In this document: one piece after another, positions 24,156-33,787 of the stretch
Position numbering within the stretch: position 1 is the first letter of the stretch
How the letters are laid out: the number at the start of each line of letters is the position of its first letter
Source of the DNA: Pseudoflavonifractor gallinarum
GTDB taxonomy: Bacteria; Bacillota; Clostridia; Oscillospirales; Oscillospiraceae
DNA length: 64,000 nucleotides
Reading direction: 5' to 3'
Assembly (NCBI RefSeq): GCF_014982855.1
Contig: NZ_JADCKF010000001.1
Coordinates: 310,001-374,000, forward strand
Made by a program: the position numbers and the translations under genes
Notes under the pieces: model-generated
Databases searched by the model: none
Seen by the model: only the letters and a program-made list of their open reading frames with translations
What the model was told of the DNA's origin: nothing

Positions 24156-25100
24156 ATGGAAGACATCAAGTGGCTGGAAGTGGCCATTGACACAACCACA
24201 CAGGAGCTGGAGGATCTCTCCGCCCGGCTGACCATGAACGGCGTGACCGGGCTGGTCATCGAGGACGAGGCCGATTTCCAGCAGTTTTTGGAGAATAATC
24301 GCCAGTACTGGGACTATGTGGACGAGGAGCTCCAGGAGAAGATGCGGGGCGTGTGCCGCATCAAGTTCTATGTCTCGGATGATGCCGATGGGCGCAAGCA
24401 GCTCCAGAAGTGGATGGAGGGCATCGATAAGCCCTATACCACCACGGCACTGGGAGAGAATGACTGGGCCCACAGCTGGCAGAAGTACTATAAGCCCATG
24501 GAGGTGGGGGAGCGGCTCTACATCGTCCCCGAGTGGGAGCGGGAGGAGCCCGTCCCGGCGGGGAAGACCGCCCTCTATCTGAACCCCGGCCTCACCTTCG
24601 GCACCGGCTCCCACGCCTCCACCCAGCTCTGCCTGGGGGGTGTGGAGCGGTATGTGACCGACGGGTGCAAGGTGCTGGACCTGGGCTGCGGAAGCGGCAT
24701 TCTGTCCATCGCGGCTCTTCGCCTGGGGGCGGAGCACGCGGTGGCGGTGGACATCGACCCCAAGGCGGTGGACGTGGCCTATGAGAATGCGGCCATGAAC
24801 GACATTGGAAAGGACCGCTACCATGTGCTGGCGGGAGATGTGCTCACCGATGAGGGACTGGTGAACGAGCTGGCGGAGCAGAAGTACCAGGTGGTGCTGG
24901 CCAACATCGTGGCCGATGTCATCATTCCCCTCTCTGCCAAGGTGGACCGTTTTCTGGCGGAGGGCGGGACCTTCCTGTGCTCCGGCATCATCGACGTCCG
25001 TGCCCACGAGGTAGTGGAAGCGCTGGAGCGCAATGGCCTGACCATCGTGGACCGGTGGGAGAAAAAGGGCTGGGTTGCCCTGGCGGCCCGGTTCCAGTAA
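24156..25100 (+). CDS. prmA: Ribosomal protein L11 methyltransferase
   Basis: Trimethylates amino groups of ribosomal protein L11. The 314-residue protein has an N-terminal substrate-recognition domain (about residues 1-95), a linker, and a class I SAM methyltransferase domain. Motif I is VLDLGCGSGILSIAA, preceded by the PrmA-typical PGLTFGTGSHASTQLC. The LANIVADVI motif IV-type segment follows. It starts 1 base after degV and is co-transcribed with it. The family shows no essentiality in E. coli. Confidence 0.93.
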   Translation: MEDIKWLEVAIDTTTQELEDLSARLTMNGVTGLVIEDEADFQQFLENNRQYWDYVDEELQEKMRGVCRIKFYVSDDADGRKQLQKWMEGIDKPYTTTALGENDWAHSWQKYYKPMEVGERLYIVPEWEREEPVPAGKTALYLNPGLTFGTGSHASTQLCLGGVERYVTDGCKVLDLGCGSGILSIAALRLGAEHAVAVDIDPKAVDVAYENAAMNDIGKDRYHVLAGDVLTDEGLVNELAEQKYQVVLANIVADVIIPLSAKVDRFLAEGGTFLCSGIIDVRAHEVVEALERNGLTIVDRWEKKGWVALAARFQ

Positions 25101-25109
25101 CAAAAGACA

Positions 25110-25138
25110 GAGGCGGACGCAGCTGCGTCCGCCTCTTT
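25110..25138 (+). terminator. Probable terminator after prmA
   Basis: A perfect 26-base palindrome (25110-25135, GAGGCGGACGCAG and its complement) but only three T residues follow, so termination may be partial. Confidence 0.6.
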
Positions 25139-25155
25139 GCGTCCGGGAAAAGCCT

Positions 25156-25184
25156 TTGCATCTTGGGCAAAAATCCCGTATAAT
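25156..25184 (+). promoter_or_regulatory. Sigma-A promoter of the PPC protein-ymdB pair
   Basis: TTGCAT (25156-25161), 17-base spacer, TATAAT (25179-25184). Confidence 0.75.
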
Positions 25185-25207
25185 GGGGAAAATAACGGGG
25201 GAAAGGG

Positions 25208-25624
25208 ATGAGTCATATGCGGACCCACTGCTTTCGGCTGCGCCGGGGGGATGACCTGCGGCAGTCGTTGGAGCGCTATGTCAGAGAACAGCATATCCGG
25301 GCGGCGGTGGTGCTCTCCGCCGTGGGATGTGTGAACCGGGCGGTGATCCGGGATGCCTCCGGCGTAACCGTGCACACCCTGGAGGAGCATCTGGAGATCG
25401 TCTCCCTGATGGGGACCCTCTCGGAGGAGCGGACCCACCTGCATATTGCCCTGTCCCGGGAGGACCTCTCCACCGTGGGCGGGCACCTGAAGGACGGGTG
25501 CATCGTCAATACCACCGCAGAGGTGGTGCTGCTGGAACTGTCCGGCGTGGCCTTTGGGGCGGGCTATGACCCCGAGACCGGTTATGACGAGCTGGTCATC
25601 TCACATGGGGAGGAACCGAAATGA
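25208..25624 (+). CDS. PPC/PCC (DUF296) domain protein
   Basis: A single-domain 138-residue protein of the plant-and-prokaryote-conserved (PPC/DUF296) family. Visible are the RLRRGDDLRQSLERYVREQ opening, the ARxVVLSAVGCV-like strand (AAVVLSAVGCVNRAV), HLHIALSREDLSTVGGHL with its conserved Gly-His, and TTAEVVLLEL. Prokaryotic members form trimers; their biochemical role is unclear despite the DNA-binding label. The start is either ATG 25208 or ATG 25217; the ribosome binding region GGGGGAAAGGG fits both. The stop overlaps ymdB as ATGA. Confidence 0.85.
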   Translation: MSHMRTHCFRLRRGDDLRQSLERYVREQHIRAAVVLSAVGCVNRAVIRDASGVTVHTLEEHLEIVSLMGTLSEERTHLHIALSREDLSTVGGHLKDGCIVNTTAEVVLLELSGVAFGAGYDPETGYDELVISHGEEPK

Positions 25625-26397
25625 TCCTGAATATCTTGGCTGTTGGCGACGTGGTGGGGGAAGCGGGGGTGGAATACCTGTCCCGCCGTCTGCGCGGCAT
25701 GAAAAAAGACCATGAGATCCACTTCACGGTGGTCAACGGAGAAAATGCCTCGGGCGTGGGGATCCTGCCCCGGCAGGCCCAGGCCATCTTTGACGCGGGA
25801 GCCGATGTGATCACCCTGGGCAACCACACCTGGAACCGGCTCCAGATCGCCGACTATCTGGAGGAGAACCCCTACATCCTCCGCCCGGCCAACTACACCA
25901 ACCGGGTGCCCGGCCGGGGGTGGGGCGTGTATGAGGGCCCCAGAGGCCTGCGGATCGGGGTGCTCAACCTCATCGGTCGGTGTGAGATGGACTGCAACTT
26001 TGACAATCCCTTTACCGTGGCGGAACGGTGGGTGAAGCGGGGGGAGGCCGACATCATTCTGGTGGACTTCCATGCGGAGGCCACCAGTGAGAAGGGGGCC
26101 ATGGCCTGGTATCTGGACGGACAGGTCCAGGCAGTCTGGGGGACCCACACCCACGTACCCACCGCCGACACACAGATCCTGCCCAAGGGAACGGGCTTTG
26201 TCACCGACCTGGGTATGGCGGGGCCCATCCACAGCGTGCTGGGAATCCGGCCCAATCAGGCCATCAACCGCTTTTTGGGCGGGCTGCCCCAGCGGTTTGA
26301 GTCGGCGGAAGGGCCCTGTAAGATTGACGCGGTCCGTTTTTCCGTGGACACCGCCACCGGGCGCTGCACGGCGGTAGACCGGGTGGATGTCCGCTGA
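25621..26397 (+). CDS. ymdB: YmdB family metallophosphoesterase
   Basis: A calcineurin-like phosphoesterase of 258 residues; B. subtilis YmdB hydrolyses 2',3'-cyclic nucleotides and affects biofilm and nanotube formation. The metal ligands sit in the expected motifs: VGDVVGEAG, NGENASGVG, TLGNHTWN, VDFHAEATSEK and WGTHTHVPTAD. It overlaps the PPC gene by ATGA. In many Firmicutes ymdB is next to rny or spoVS; that context is absent here. Confidence 0.92.
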   Translation: MILNILAVGDVVGEAGVEYLSRRLRGMKKDHEIHFTVVNGENASGVGILPRQAQAIFDAGADVITLGNHTWNRLQIADYLEENPYILRPANYTNRVPGRGWGVYEGPRGLRIGVLNLIGRCEMDCNFDNPFTVAERWVKRGEADIILVDFHAEATSEKGAMAWYLDGQVQAVWGTHTHVPTADTQILPKGTGFVTDLGMAGPIHSVLGIRPNQAINRFLGGLPQRFESAEGPCKIDAVRFSVDTATGRCTAVDRVDVR

Positions 26398-26413
26398 GTT
26401 TACGCAAGAGGGC

Positions 26414-26452
26414 AAAAAAATGCCTCCGCTCATACTGAGCGGAGGCATTTTT
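26414..26452. terminator. Bidirectional terminator between ymdB and gapA
   Basis: AAAAAAA, a 12-bp stem TGCCTCCGCTCA / TGAGCGGAGGCA with loop TAC, then TTTTT. Confidence 0.9.
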
Positions 26453-26483
26453 GCATATGACTTCAGGACACGTAAGGAATTGC

Positions 26484-27596
<1,113 letters not shown>

Positions 27597-27643
27597 TCAT
27601 TGTCCATAAAAAGCCGTGGCGGTTTGACCAAAAGTGGGCGAAA

Positions 27644-27650
27644 TTCGACA
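27644..27650 (-). promoter_or_regulatory. Possible Spo0A box
   Basis: TGTCGAA on the minus strand, the core 0A-box sequence, 17 bases upstream of the -35 box of the HATPase gene. A 7-base match can occur by chance. Confidence 0.3.
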
Positions 27651-27667
27651 CAAGTCGACTTTTAAGC

Positions 27668-27696
27668 TTGTTGTAGAAGCCAGTATTTGCTATACT
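27668..27696 (+). promoter_or_regulatory. Promoter of the HATPase-domain gene
   Basis: TTGTTG (27668-27673), 17-base spacer, TATACT (27691-27696). Confidence 0.6.
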
Positions 27697-27783
27697 GGCC
27701 GTGTGTATGGGGCTTATGCTGCCCTGTAATCCTAGTAGCGTGTTCGAAAGCACTTTCAGGCGTTGGCCGAGGGAGGTTTTAAA

Positions 27784-28593
27784 TTGAGTAAGGATGCGGA
27801 TGAGCTGGAGTGCTTCCTGGCAGAACAGCTTCGGGAACAGGTGGGGAACCTGATGGCAGCCTCTCAACTCCTGGCCCCGGTTATCCGGGAGCAGGAAAAT
27901 CGGCACTATGACCAATATATGGCCATTTTGAATCAGAGCCTTTATCGACTGCTGCGCCTGGCCGAGCATGTAGACCTAGCCCAGCGGGAGCGGCGGGGCG
28001 ACAAGCTGGAGTTTCATCCGGTCCTGCTGGAGCTGGAGCCCCTCTGCCGGGAGCTGTGCCAGAAGGTAACGGGGGCTGCTGCCCCGCTCCGCGTGGACTT
28101 TCAATGGGAGTGGGACGGCCGGGAGGCCGCCGTACTGGGGGATCCGCTGCTGCTGCGCCGGATGCTTCTGAATCTGATTGCCAACGCCCTGCATGCCGCC
28201 GGCAGCGGCGGCCAGGCCGGGCTGCGGCTTTGTACCGAGGGGCGAAGCGTGCGTCTGACCGTGTGGAACAGCGGGGGAGAAACTCCGCTGCCCGGATCCG
28301 AATCCATAGAGTCGGAGAGCAGCTGGAAGAAAGATTCCGGTGTCCAGACCCGGATGGGGGTGGAGCTGGCCCGGGAAGTGGTGGAGTGCCATCAAGGGAC
28401 TCTGGTCTTTGAGCAGGGGGAGCGCCGTGGACTGCGGGCGGTCATCTCTCTGCCGGTGGCCAACGACACAGAGGCCACGGGGTTGCACACGCCCCGAATG
28501 GGCTACGATCCTACCGGCGGCTTTTCCCAGGTGCTGGTGGAGCTGTCCGATGTCCTGCCCTTTGAGGCCTATCTGCCGGAGGATGTGGAATAA
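27784..28593 (+). CDS. Cytoplasmic HATPase-domain protein lacking a phospho-acceptor His
   Basis: A 269-residue soluble protein resembling the transmitter part of a histidine kinase. The N-terminal helices (LREQVGNLMAASQLLAPVI) occupy the dimerisation position but have no H-box His. The ATPase domain has an N-box-like LLLRRMLLNLIANALHAAG, a degenerate G1 box (VWNSGGE) and a degenerate G2 (RMGVELAREVVECHQG). A 45-residue C-terminal tail with no known motif follows. I chose TTG 27784 because GAGGGAGG lies 7 bases before it. It could bind ATP or act as an allosteric partner, but kinase activity is doubtful. A possible Spo0A box upstream hints at a developmental link. Confidence 0.75.
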   Translation: MSKDADELECFLAEQLREQVGNLMAASQLLAPVIREQENRHYDQYMAILNQSLYRLLRLAEHVDLAQRERRGDKLEFHPVLLELEPLCRELCQKVTGAAAPLRVDFQWEWDGREAAVLGDPLLLRRMLLNLIANALHAAGSGGQAGLRLCTEGRSVRLTVWNSGGETPLPGSESIESESSWKKDSGVQTRMGVELAREVVECHQGTLVFEQGERRGLRAVISLPVANDTEATGLHTPRMGYDPTGGFSQVLVELSDVLPFEAYLPEDVE

Positions 28594-28634
28594 AAGAAGA
28601 AATATCTGCTGTACGGAAGCAGTAGAAAGTGGAG

Positions 28635-28670
28635 CCGCCGGGCGATCCATTGGGATCGCCCGGCGGTTTT
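28635..28670 (+). terminator. Terminator after the HATPase-domain gene
   Basis: 14-bp stem CCGCCGGGCGATCC / GGATCGCCCGGCGG with loop ATTG, then TTTT. Confidence 0.85.
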
Positions 28671-28705
28671 GCACACAAAGGGGTGAAAGGGTGGAAAAGA
28701 TCCCG

Positions 28706-31006
28706 TCAGCAGAGGAACCAGAACCAGCGCAGCAGAAGCCGGTGCCACCAGGGGCGGGAGCGGTAGAGCCGCTCCGCTTCGGCGCTTGCCGCCTTCCGGG
28801 CCAGCCTGCACTCCTCCAACGTCACCCCGTCCCGGCTGAAGGCCGCCTTTTGGGCCAGTTCCTCCACCAGAGGAGGCAGCGTTCCGCCGTGGCGGGAGAG
28901 CCTGCGGGCATAGCGGTAGATGGATACCATGGCCCGGTGGGGGTCCTCCTGCCGGAGTCTGCGCCGCCGGAGGGTCCCTGTGATATAGCGGATCAGGATG
29001 GGGAGGAAACACACCGCGAGAAGGATTCCAACCGGGAGCAGCCAGCCGGGAAGAGACCCTGTCCCGCCGTCGTCCTGCGTCTGTGCGGGCGGGATGGAAG
29101 CGGTGGGCCGGGGAGTCTGCACCGGCGCGGCGCTTGGCTTGGGTGTGGGTGTGGGCTTGGGCGTGGCGCTGGGGGTGGAGACCGGCTCCTCGCTCTCGCC
29201 CTGACTCCAGGGGAGGGCGTCGCCCTGATAGCCGGGGGTCATCTCCACCGGATACCAGCCGTAGCCGGAGAGATAGATCTCCACCCAGGCGTGGGCGGCG
29301 CGGTCGGGTACGGAGTGGGAGCCGGGGGTTTTGACGTTGGTCACATAGCCGCTTACATACCGGGCCGGGATTCCCAGGGAGCGCAGCAGAAGGGTACCGG
29401 CAGAGGCGAAGTGCATACAATATCCCCGATGGCTCTCGTTGAGAAAATAGAGGGTAAAATCCTCGCCGTCCGGGACGGGCGGGGTCTCCAGGTCGTATTC
29501 GGCCAGCTCGGCCAGGTATTCCGCCACCAGTTCGGCCGCCAGCTGAGGGGCGCGGGTCGGGTCATAAGCAGAGTAAAAGGCGTAGCGGGAGGAGGACATC
29601 TGGGCCTGGAAGAGCCGGTCCGAGAGCGCATAGACGTGGGGGGAGAGGGCATAGAAGATGTCGTCGGGGACCTGGAGGTAGTGCTGCTGCACAAACGCCT
29701 GGTATTCCTGTTCGGCCAGGGCATCCTGCCACTCCAGCGGGGGTGCGGCGTCCGGTTCCAGCGCACCGGGCCGGAAATAGACCGTGTGCTTCCCCACCAG
29801 AGGGCTTCGGATTATGCCGGAATCATCCTGAAAGGAGGCCCCACGCAGCTCCTCCGGCCGGGAGAGGATCTGATAGGGGAAGTAGACACAGCCGCCGGGG
29901 GCGGATACCTGCTCCACTTCAAAGGCATAATAGGGAAGATCGGCCTCCGCCCGGGCGGGGAAATTGAGAGGATTGAGTCCCGAGGAGGTCCCGGTGGAGT
30001 CCACCACAGCCCCATCCGAGAGGAGGGAGGCATAGGCATCCTCCTCCAGGGGGGTCCAGCGGTTGTCCTGATAGAGGGCGGCACTGTATCCCCGCAGGTA
30101 GAGCTTTCCGGTATAGTCGGTGCGGATGCGCAGGACAGTATGGCCGTCGTAGCTCTGGGTTCCGGCGGCGGAGAGGTCCACCGTGGCGGTGGAACCGGCG
30201 GAAGAGAACAGAGAGCGGCCAAAGGGGCCGGTCCAGTTGAGGGAGAGGCTCAGGTCCCCCACGGTCTGAAAAAGAGTGTCCCGACCGTCCTCCACCCAGG
30301 CCGGGGGCTGATAGTCCGCCGCAGGAACAAGCAGGGTCAGAAGACTCAGGGTGATACCCACCAGAGGCAGCGCGGCCAGTGTGAGGCGCGCCGCCCTTCG
30401 GGGGTCCTCCCGGGCGCTGCGTGCGCTGAGGAGCAGTCCGCCCCAGCCGGTCAGCAGGAGCACCAGCCACAAGATGGGCGGGGTGCCCAGCGGAAGGGCG
30501 GGGATCACCGGGACCAGAACCGCCAGTCCGCTGACCCAACAGGAGCGCAGGCGCACCACCAGAAGGCCCAGCAAGACGGCATAGACCGCGGCAGCGGCCA
30601 GTACGGTGAGGGTCACCGCCCAGCTCCACTGCTCGGGGGTGCGCTCCATCACCGGGACCAGGCGGGAGAGACCGGGGAAGTGCTCAGAATAGGTATTGAC
30701 CACGGCGCACTGGATGGCCGCCTGTCCGGCGAAGAGGTCCTCCCAAATCCGCCAGACCAGCTGCCCCCAGAGCAGGGAGGAGAGAAACAAAAGGGGCATC
30801 CCAAAGCGCAGGGGGAGGGAGAATATAGTGAGAGAGAGTAAGGTCAGCAGGGTAAGTCCCCCGTACAGGAGGAGCGGGTCCACCGGCAGGGAAAAGGCGG
30901 TGCAGAACCAGCCCACCGGCGCCCACAAAAGCAGACCCAGCAGCAGCCCATCGGCCAGCAGGCGCAGAGCAGAGGGGCGAGGGGAAGAAGAACGGTTCAC
31001 AGCCAT
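28706..31006 (-). CDS. Membrane transglutaminase-like protein (TgpA type)
   Basis: A 766-residue protein: about six to seven N-terminal helices (residues 15-235), an extracellular region, a transglutaminase-like domain, a Pro/Thr-rich linker of TP repeats (about residues 600-635), one more helix (about 645-665) and a cytoplasmic DUF4129-like tail. Catalytic residues are visible: Cys in HRGYCMHFASAGTLLLRSLG, His in AAHAWVEIYLSGYGWYPVEM, with Glu in place of the usual Asp in the third position. It is the last gene of a MoxR-DUF58-transglutaminase set, a recurring trio thought to act in envelope or protein quality control. ATG 31006 was chosen by its GGAAGGGGG site; it overlaps DUF58 by 10 bases. 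Confidence 0.88.
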   Translation of the reverse strand: MAVNRSSSPRPSALRLLADGLLLGLLLWAPVGWFCTAFSLPVDPLLLYGGLTLLTLLSLTIFSLPLRFGMPLLFLSSLLWGQLVWRIWEDLFAGQAAIQCAVVNTYSEHFPGLSRLVPVMERTPEQWSWAVTLTVLAAAAVYAVLLGLLVVRLRSCWVSGLAVLVPVIPALPLGTPPILWLVLLLTGWGGLLLSARSAREDPRRAARLTLAALPLVGITLSLLTLLVPAADYQPPAWVEDGRDTLFQTVGDLSLSLNWTGPFGRSLFSSAGSTATVDLSAAGTQSYDGHTVLRIRTDYTGKLYLRGYSAALYQDNRWTPLEEDAYASLLSDGAVVDSTGTSSGLNPLNFPARAEADLPYYAFEVEQVSAPGGCVYFPYQILSRPEELRGASFQDDSGIIRSPLVGKHTVYFRPGALEPDAAPPLEWQDALAEQEYQAFVQQHYLQVPDDIFYALSPHVYALSDRLFQAQMSSSRYAFYSAYDPTRAPQLAAELVAEYLAELAEYDLETPPVPDGEDFTLYFLNESHRGYCMHFASAGTLLLRSLGIPARYVSGYVTNVKTPGSHSVPDRAAHAWVEIYLSGYGWYPVEMTPGYQGDALPWSQGESEEPVSTPSATPKPTPTPKPSAAPVQTPRPTASIPPAQTQDDGGTGSLPGWLLPVGILLAVCFLPILIRYITGTLRRRRLRQEDPHRAMVSIYRYARRLSRHGGTLPPLVEELAQKAAFSRDGVTLEECRLARKAASAEAERLYRSRPWWHRLLLRWFWFLC

Positions 31007-32004
31007 CCCCCTTCCTGCCAGAGCGTCGGGGTCACATGGAGCCGGCGGGGCGGCCCATCCCCGGCGGGCGGCGGGGCCGCCGCGTCCAGAATGGAGTGCC
31101 CCTGGAGGGGGGCGGGCTGGATCAGGATGCGCTGGAAGGCGTCCATGAGGGAGGCGGCATCGGTGACCGGGCAGCTCTCCACCGCGCCGCTCACCGGATG
31201 GGCCCACTGGATGACGTGCGGGGTATTTTGCTCCAGCAGCAGGCGGGAGATGGCCAGCAGGCGATCCAGAACGGCGTCCAGCTCCTCCGGCGTGCCGAAG
31301 TGGTCAAAGGTGAGCAGCAGCGTGGGGCGGCAGGGCTCCAGCATCTCCTTGACCACCAACTCCTCCCGCTTGGAGGAGAGCTTCCAGTGGACCAGGCGCA
31401 TGGGGTCACCGGGGCGGTACTCCCGCAGATCATAGTCCTCGGTATTCCCGCCGCCGGGGCGGACCTTCCATTGGACGGAGTGTCCGCCCTCCCCGATGAG
31501 CTGGGGGACGGGACCGGCCTCCATGGGTGCGGGGAGCACATACCGGGTATCCGGTTTGGGCACGGAGAGGGGCAGGGAGAAGAGCCCCAAAAAGTCACAC
31601 AGGCGGGGCCGGTACACCGTGCAGGTCCAGGCGCCGCAGTGTTCGGCGGGGATATCCTGCTCCCAGGTTCCGGCGCCTTCCCGGATGTCCACCTGCCGGA
31701 TGAGGCGCTGGGTGGAAAAGGGATCCTCCAGCACCACCCGGGCCCGAAAGCGGGTGAGCGGGAAGGGGGAGCGGCTGGAACAGGAGAGGATCCATCCGGC
31801 CGACTCGCCGCGGGTGAGCAAAGGGGACGCGCAGGTCAGAACCAGGGTACCGCCCAGAGCGGCGGGCAGGCTCAGCGCCAGGGAGAGGAGCGGGAGGATG
31901 AGGAGGAACAGCAGGAAGAAGAGAGCGGCATACCCAGTGGAGCACAGCAGGAACAGCAGTGCCAGAAGCAGGGCGGCCCCATAGGCGATTCGTCGGTGCA
32001 GCAT
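30997..32004 (-). CDS. DUF58 domain membrane protein
   Basis: A 335-residue protein with two adjacent N-terminal helices (about residues 6-50), a beta-rich middle and a vWA-like DUF58 domain. The diagnostic motif is YDLREYRPGDPMRLVHWKLSS with the conserved RPGD and IHWK-type residues, followed by KREELVVKEML. DUF58 proteins accompany MoxR ATPases, which may load or remodel the vWA-like fold. The MoxR stop is 10 bases upstream and the transglutaminase gene overlaps its end. The molecular role is not established. Confidence 0.88.
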   Translation of the reverse strand: MLHRRIAYGAALLLALLFLLCSTGYAALFFLLFLLILPLLSLALSLPAALGGTLVLTCASPLLTRGESAGWILSCSSRSPFPLTRFRARVVLEDPFSTQRLIRQVDIREGAGTWEQDIPAEHCGAWTCTVYRPRLCDFLGLFSLPLSVPKPDTRYVLPAPMEAGPVPQLIGEGGHSVQWKVRPGGGNTEDYDLREYRPGDPMRLVHWKLSSKREELVVKEMLEPCRPTLLLTFDHFGTPEELDAVLDRLLAISRLLLEQNTPHVIQWAHPVSGAVESCPVTDAASLMDAFQRILIQPAPLQGHSILDAAAPPPAGDGPPRRLHVTPTLWQEGGWL

Positions 32005-32014
32005 GGGGGCGGCC

Positions 32015-32947
32015 TCACTGGATGGCAGGGGGCTGGACCCCTTTGAGGATGGCCTCCACTGGGCTGCCGACCTCGCCGGACTCGCCCCGGGGGGAGAGGA
32101 GAAGCCGGTGAGAAATGGTATCGGCAAAGACCAGGCGCACATCGTCGGGTGTCACGTAGTCCCGGCCCCGGACGAAGGCGGCGGCCCGGCTCATGGCGGC
32201 CACCGCCAGAGTAGCCCGGGGGCTGGCTCCCTGAACGATGAGCGGGTGCTCCCGGGTCGCGCCGATGAGACGGACGATGTACTCGCACACCGCATCGCTC
32301 AGATAGACCCGGTCCACAGCGGCGCGCATGGCCTCCAGCTCTTCCAGAGTGGCCACCCGCTCCACCTGGGAAAGGGGATTTCCGCTCTGCTTGCGCCGCA
32401 GGAGCTCGGTCTCATCGGCCGCAGAGGGATAGCCCAGGGAGAGCTTGACCATGAAGCGGTCCAGCTGGGAGTCGGGGAGCAGCTGGGTTCCGGAGGCCCC
32501 CGCCGGGTTCTGGGTGGCGATGACCAGAAAGGGCTGGGGGACCGGATGGGTCACGCCGTCCACGGTGACCTGCCCCTCCTCCATGGCCTCCAGCAGGGCC
32601 GACTGGGTGCGGCTGGTGGCCCGGTTGAGCTCGTCGGCCAGAAAGAGATTGCACAGCACCGCCCCTGGCTGGTACTCCATCTGCCCGGTGGCCTTGTTGA
32701 ACATGGTAAAGCCCGTCAGGTCCGAGGGCATGACGTCCGGGGTAAACTGGACCCGGTGATACCGGAGGGAAAGAGCCCGGGAAAACGCCAGGGCCATGGT
32801 GGTCTTGCCCACGCCGGGGATGTCCTCCAGCAGAATATGGCCCCGGGCCAGGATGGCCAGCAGGGCTTTGGAAAGCACCGCGTCCTTTCCAACCACGGCC
32901 TTGCGGACCTCCAGGATCACGTCCGCGGCCAGCTTGCGTTCGGTCAT
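32015..32947 (-). CDS. MoxR family AAA+ ATPase
   Basis: A 310-residue AAA+ protein, chaperone-like partner of DUF58/vWA proteins. Walker A is EDIPGVGKTTMALAF, Walker B FLADELNRATSRTQSALLEA, sensor 1 IATQNPAGASGTQLLP, and the C-terminal lid carries the GASPRATLAVAAMSRAAA sensor 2 segment. ATG 32947 has GGAGGAGG 7 bases upstream and gives the usual MTERKLAADVI start. It is the first gene of the operon with DUF58 and the transglutaminase. Confidence 0.93.
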   Translation of the reverse strand: MTERKLAADVILEVRKAVVGKDAVLSKALLAILARGHILLEDIPGVGKTTMALAFSRALSLRYHRVQFTPDVMPSDLTGFTMFNKATGQMEYQPGAVLCNLFLADELNRATSRTQSALLEAMEEGQVTVDGVTHPVPQPFLVIATQNPAGASGTQLLPDSQLDRFMVKLSLGYPSAADETELLRRKQSGNPLSQVERVATLEELEAMRAAVDRVYLSDAVCEYIVRLIGATREHPLIVQGASPRATLAVAAMSRAAAFVRGRDYVTPDDVRLVFADTISHRLLLSPRGESGEVGSPVEAILKGVQPPAIQ

Positions 32948-33013
32948 AGGTGCGCCTCCTCCAATCAAAAATTCAGATCAAATCCCAAGGGGATAAACTT
33001 CCCATTCTACCCC

Positions 33014-33041
33014 ATTCTATCAAACATCCTCATTATGTCAA
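33014..33041 (-). promoter_or_regulatory. Promoter of the moxR operon
   Basis: On the minus strand TTGACA (33041-33036), 16-base spacer, TAGAAT (33019-33014). The rest of the 370-base gap to rimP holds only the divergent rimP promoter and leader. Confidence 0.7.
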
Positions 33042-33165
33042 CAAAAAAAGGTTACAAAGAGGCAAGAGGATGTCCGAAGGCGAAAAAAGTTTGTTTTCCA
33101 CCCCGCCAGAGCCTAAAAACGGCGGTTCTGCGCCAAAAGAAGCGGCAAAAGATGAGGCAAAGCAC

Positions 33166-33194
33166 TTGCACCGCCGCCCCCGCTGTGGTATAAT
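33166..33194 (+). promoter_or_regulatory. Promoter of the rimP-nusA-infB operon
   Basis: TTGCAC (33166-33171), 17-base spacer, TATAAT (33189-33194). The leader to rimP is about 115 bases. Confidence 0.8.
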
Positions 33195-33223
33195 CGCTAT
33201 GATAGTAAGAGTAGGTTATGGTT

Positions 33224-33252
33224 AGAGTGGGGTCCGCCCCGCTCTTCTTTTT
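33224..33252 (+). terminator. Terminator-like hairpin in the rimP leader
   Basis: AGAGTGGGG / CCCCGCTCT (one G-T pair) with loop TCCG, followed by TCTTTTT. It lies about 25 bases after the predicted transcription start and 65 bases before rimP, so it could attenuate the operon. Confidence 0.65.
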
Positions 33253-33317
33253 GAGAAAAATTCGGTATGTAAAATTTTGGAACCTACTGTTGAGGGCATT
33301 GAACTGGAGGTGCGCGC

Positions 33318-33773
33318 ATGGCAAAGGTAACGGATCTGGTGGCCGAACTGGCCGCCCCCATCGCCCAGGCGCAGGGGTGTACCCTGTGGGATGTGGAATA
33401 TGTGAAGGAGGCCGGTTCCTGGTACCTCCGGGTGTATATTGATAAGGAGGGTGGCGTCTCCATTGACGACTGTGAGGCCGTGTCCCGGCCCCTCTCCGAC
33501 GCGCTGGACGAGGCCGACCCCATCGAGGGGAGCTATACCCTGGAGGTGGGCTCGGCCGGCATCGACCGGGTGCTGCGCAAGAGCGAGCACTTTGCGGCCT
33601 ATCTGGGCAGCGAGGTAGAGGTCAAGCTCTACCGGGCCCGGGAGGGGAAAAAGGAATATGTGGGCCTGCTCCGGGGGTATGCCGACGGCAATGTCACCCT
33701 GGAGGAGGGCGACGGCACCGTCACATTTGAAAAGAAAGACATCGCACAGGTCCGCCTGTATGTGCGTTTTTAA
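33318..33773 (+). CDS. rimP: Ribosome maturation factor RimP
   Basis: Assists late 30S assembly, around ribosomal protein S12. The 151-residue protein has the N-terminal domain with GCTLWDVEYVKEAGSWYLRV and a DCEAVSRPLSDALDEADPI helix, the conserved YTLEVGSAGIDRVLR segment (normally SPGxxRPL), and a C-terminal SH3-like domain. In the family motif Ser-Pro-Gly is usual; here it reads SAG. A GGAGG site precedes ATG 33318. It is the first gene of the classical rimP-nusA-infB-rbfA-truB operon. Confidence 0.93.
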   Translation: MAKVTDLVAELAAPIAQAQGCTLWDVEYVKEAGSWYLRVYIDKEGGVSIDDCEAVSRPLSDALDEADPIEGSYTLEVGSAGIDRVLRKSEHFAAYLGSEVEVKLYRAREGKKEYVGLLRGYADGNVTLEEGDGTVTFEKKDIAQVRLYVRF

Positions 33774-33787
33774 AGGAGTAAAGAACA

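Noticed and set aside
28340-30841. 833-codon plus-strand frame antisense to the transglutaminase gene
   Set aside because: Gly/Arg-rich translation without domains, opposite a gene with clear catalytic motifs and operon context.
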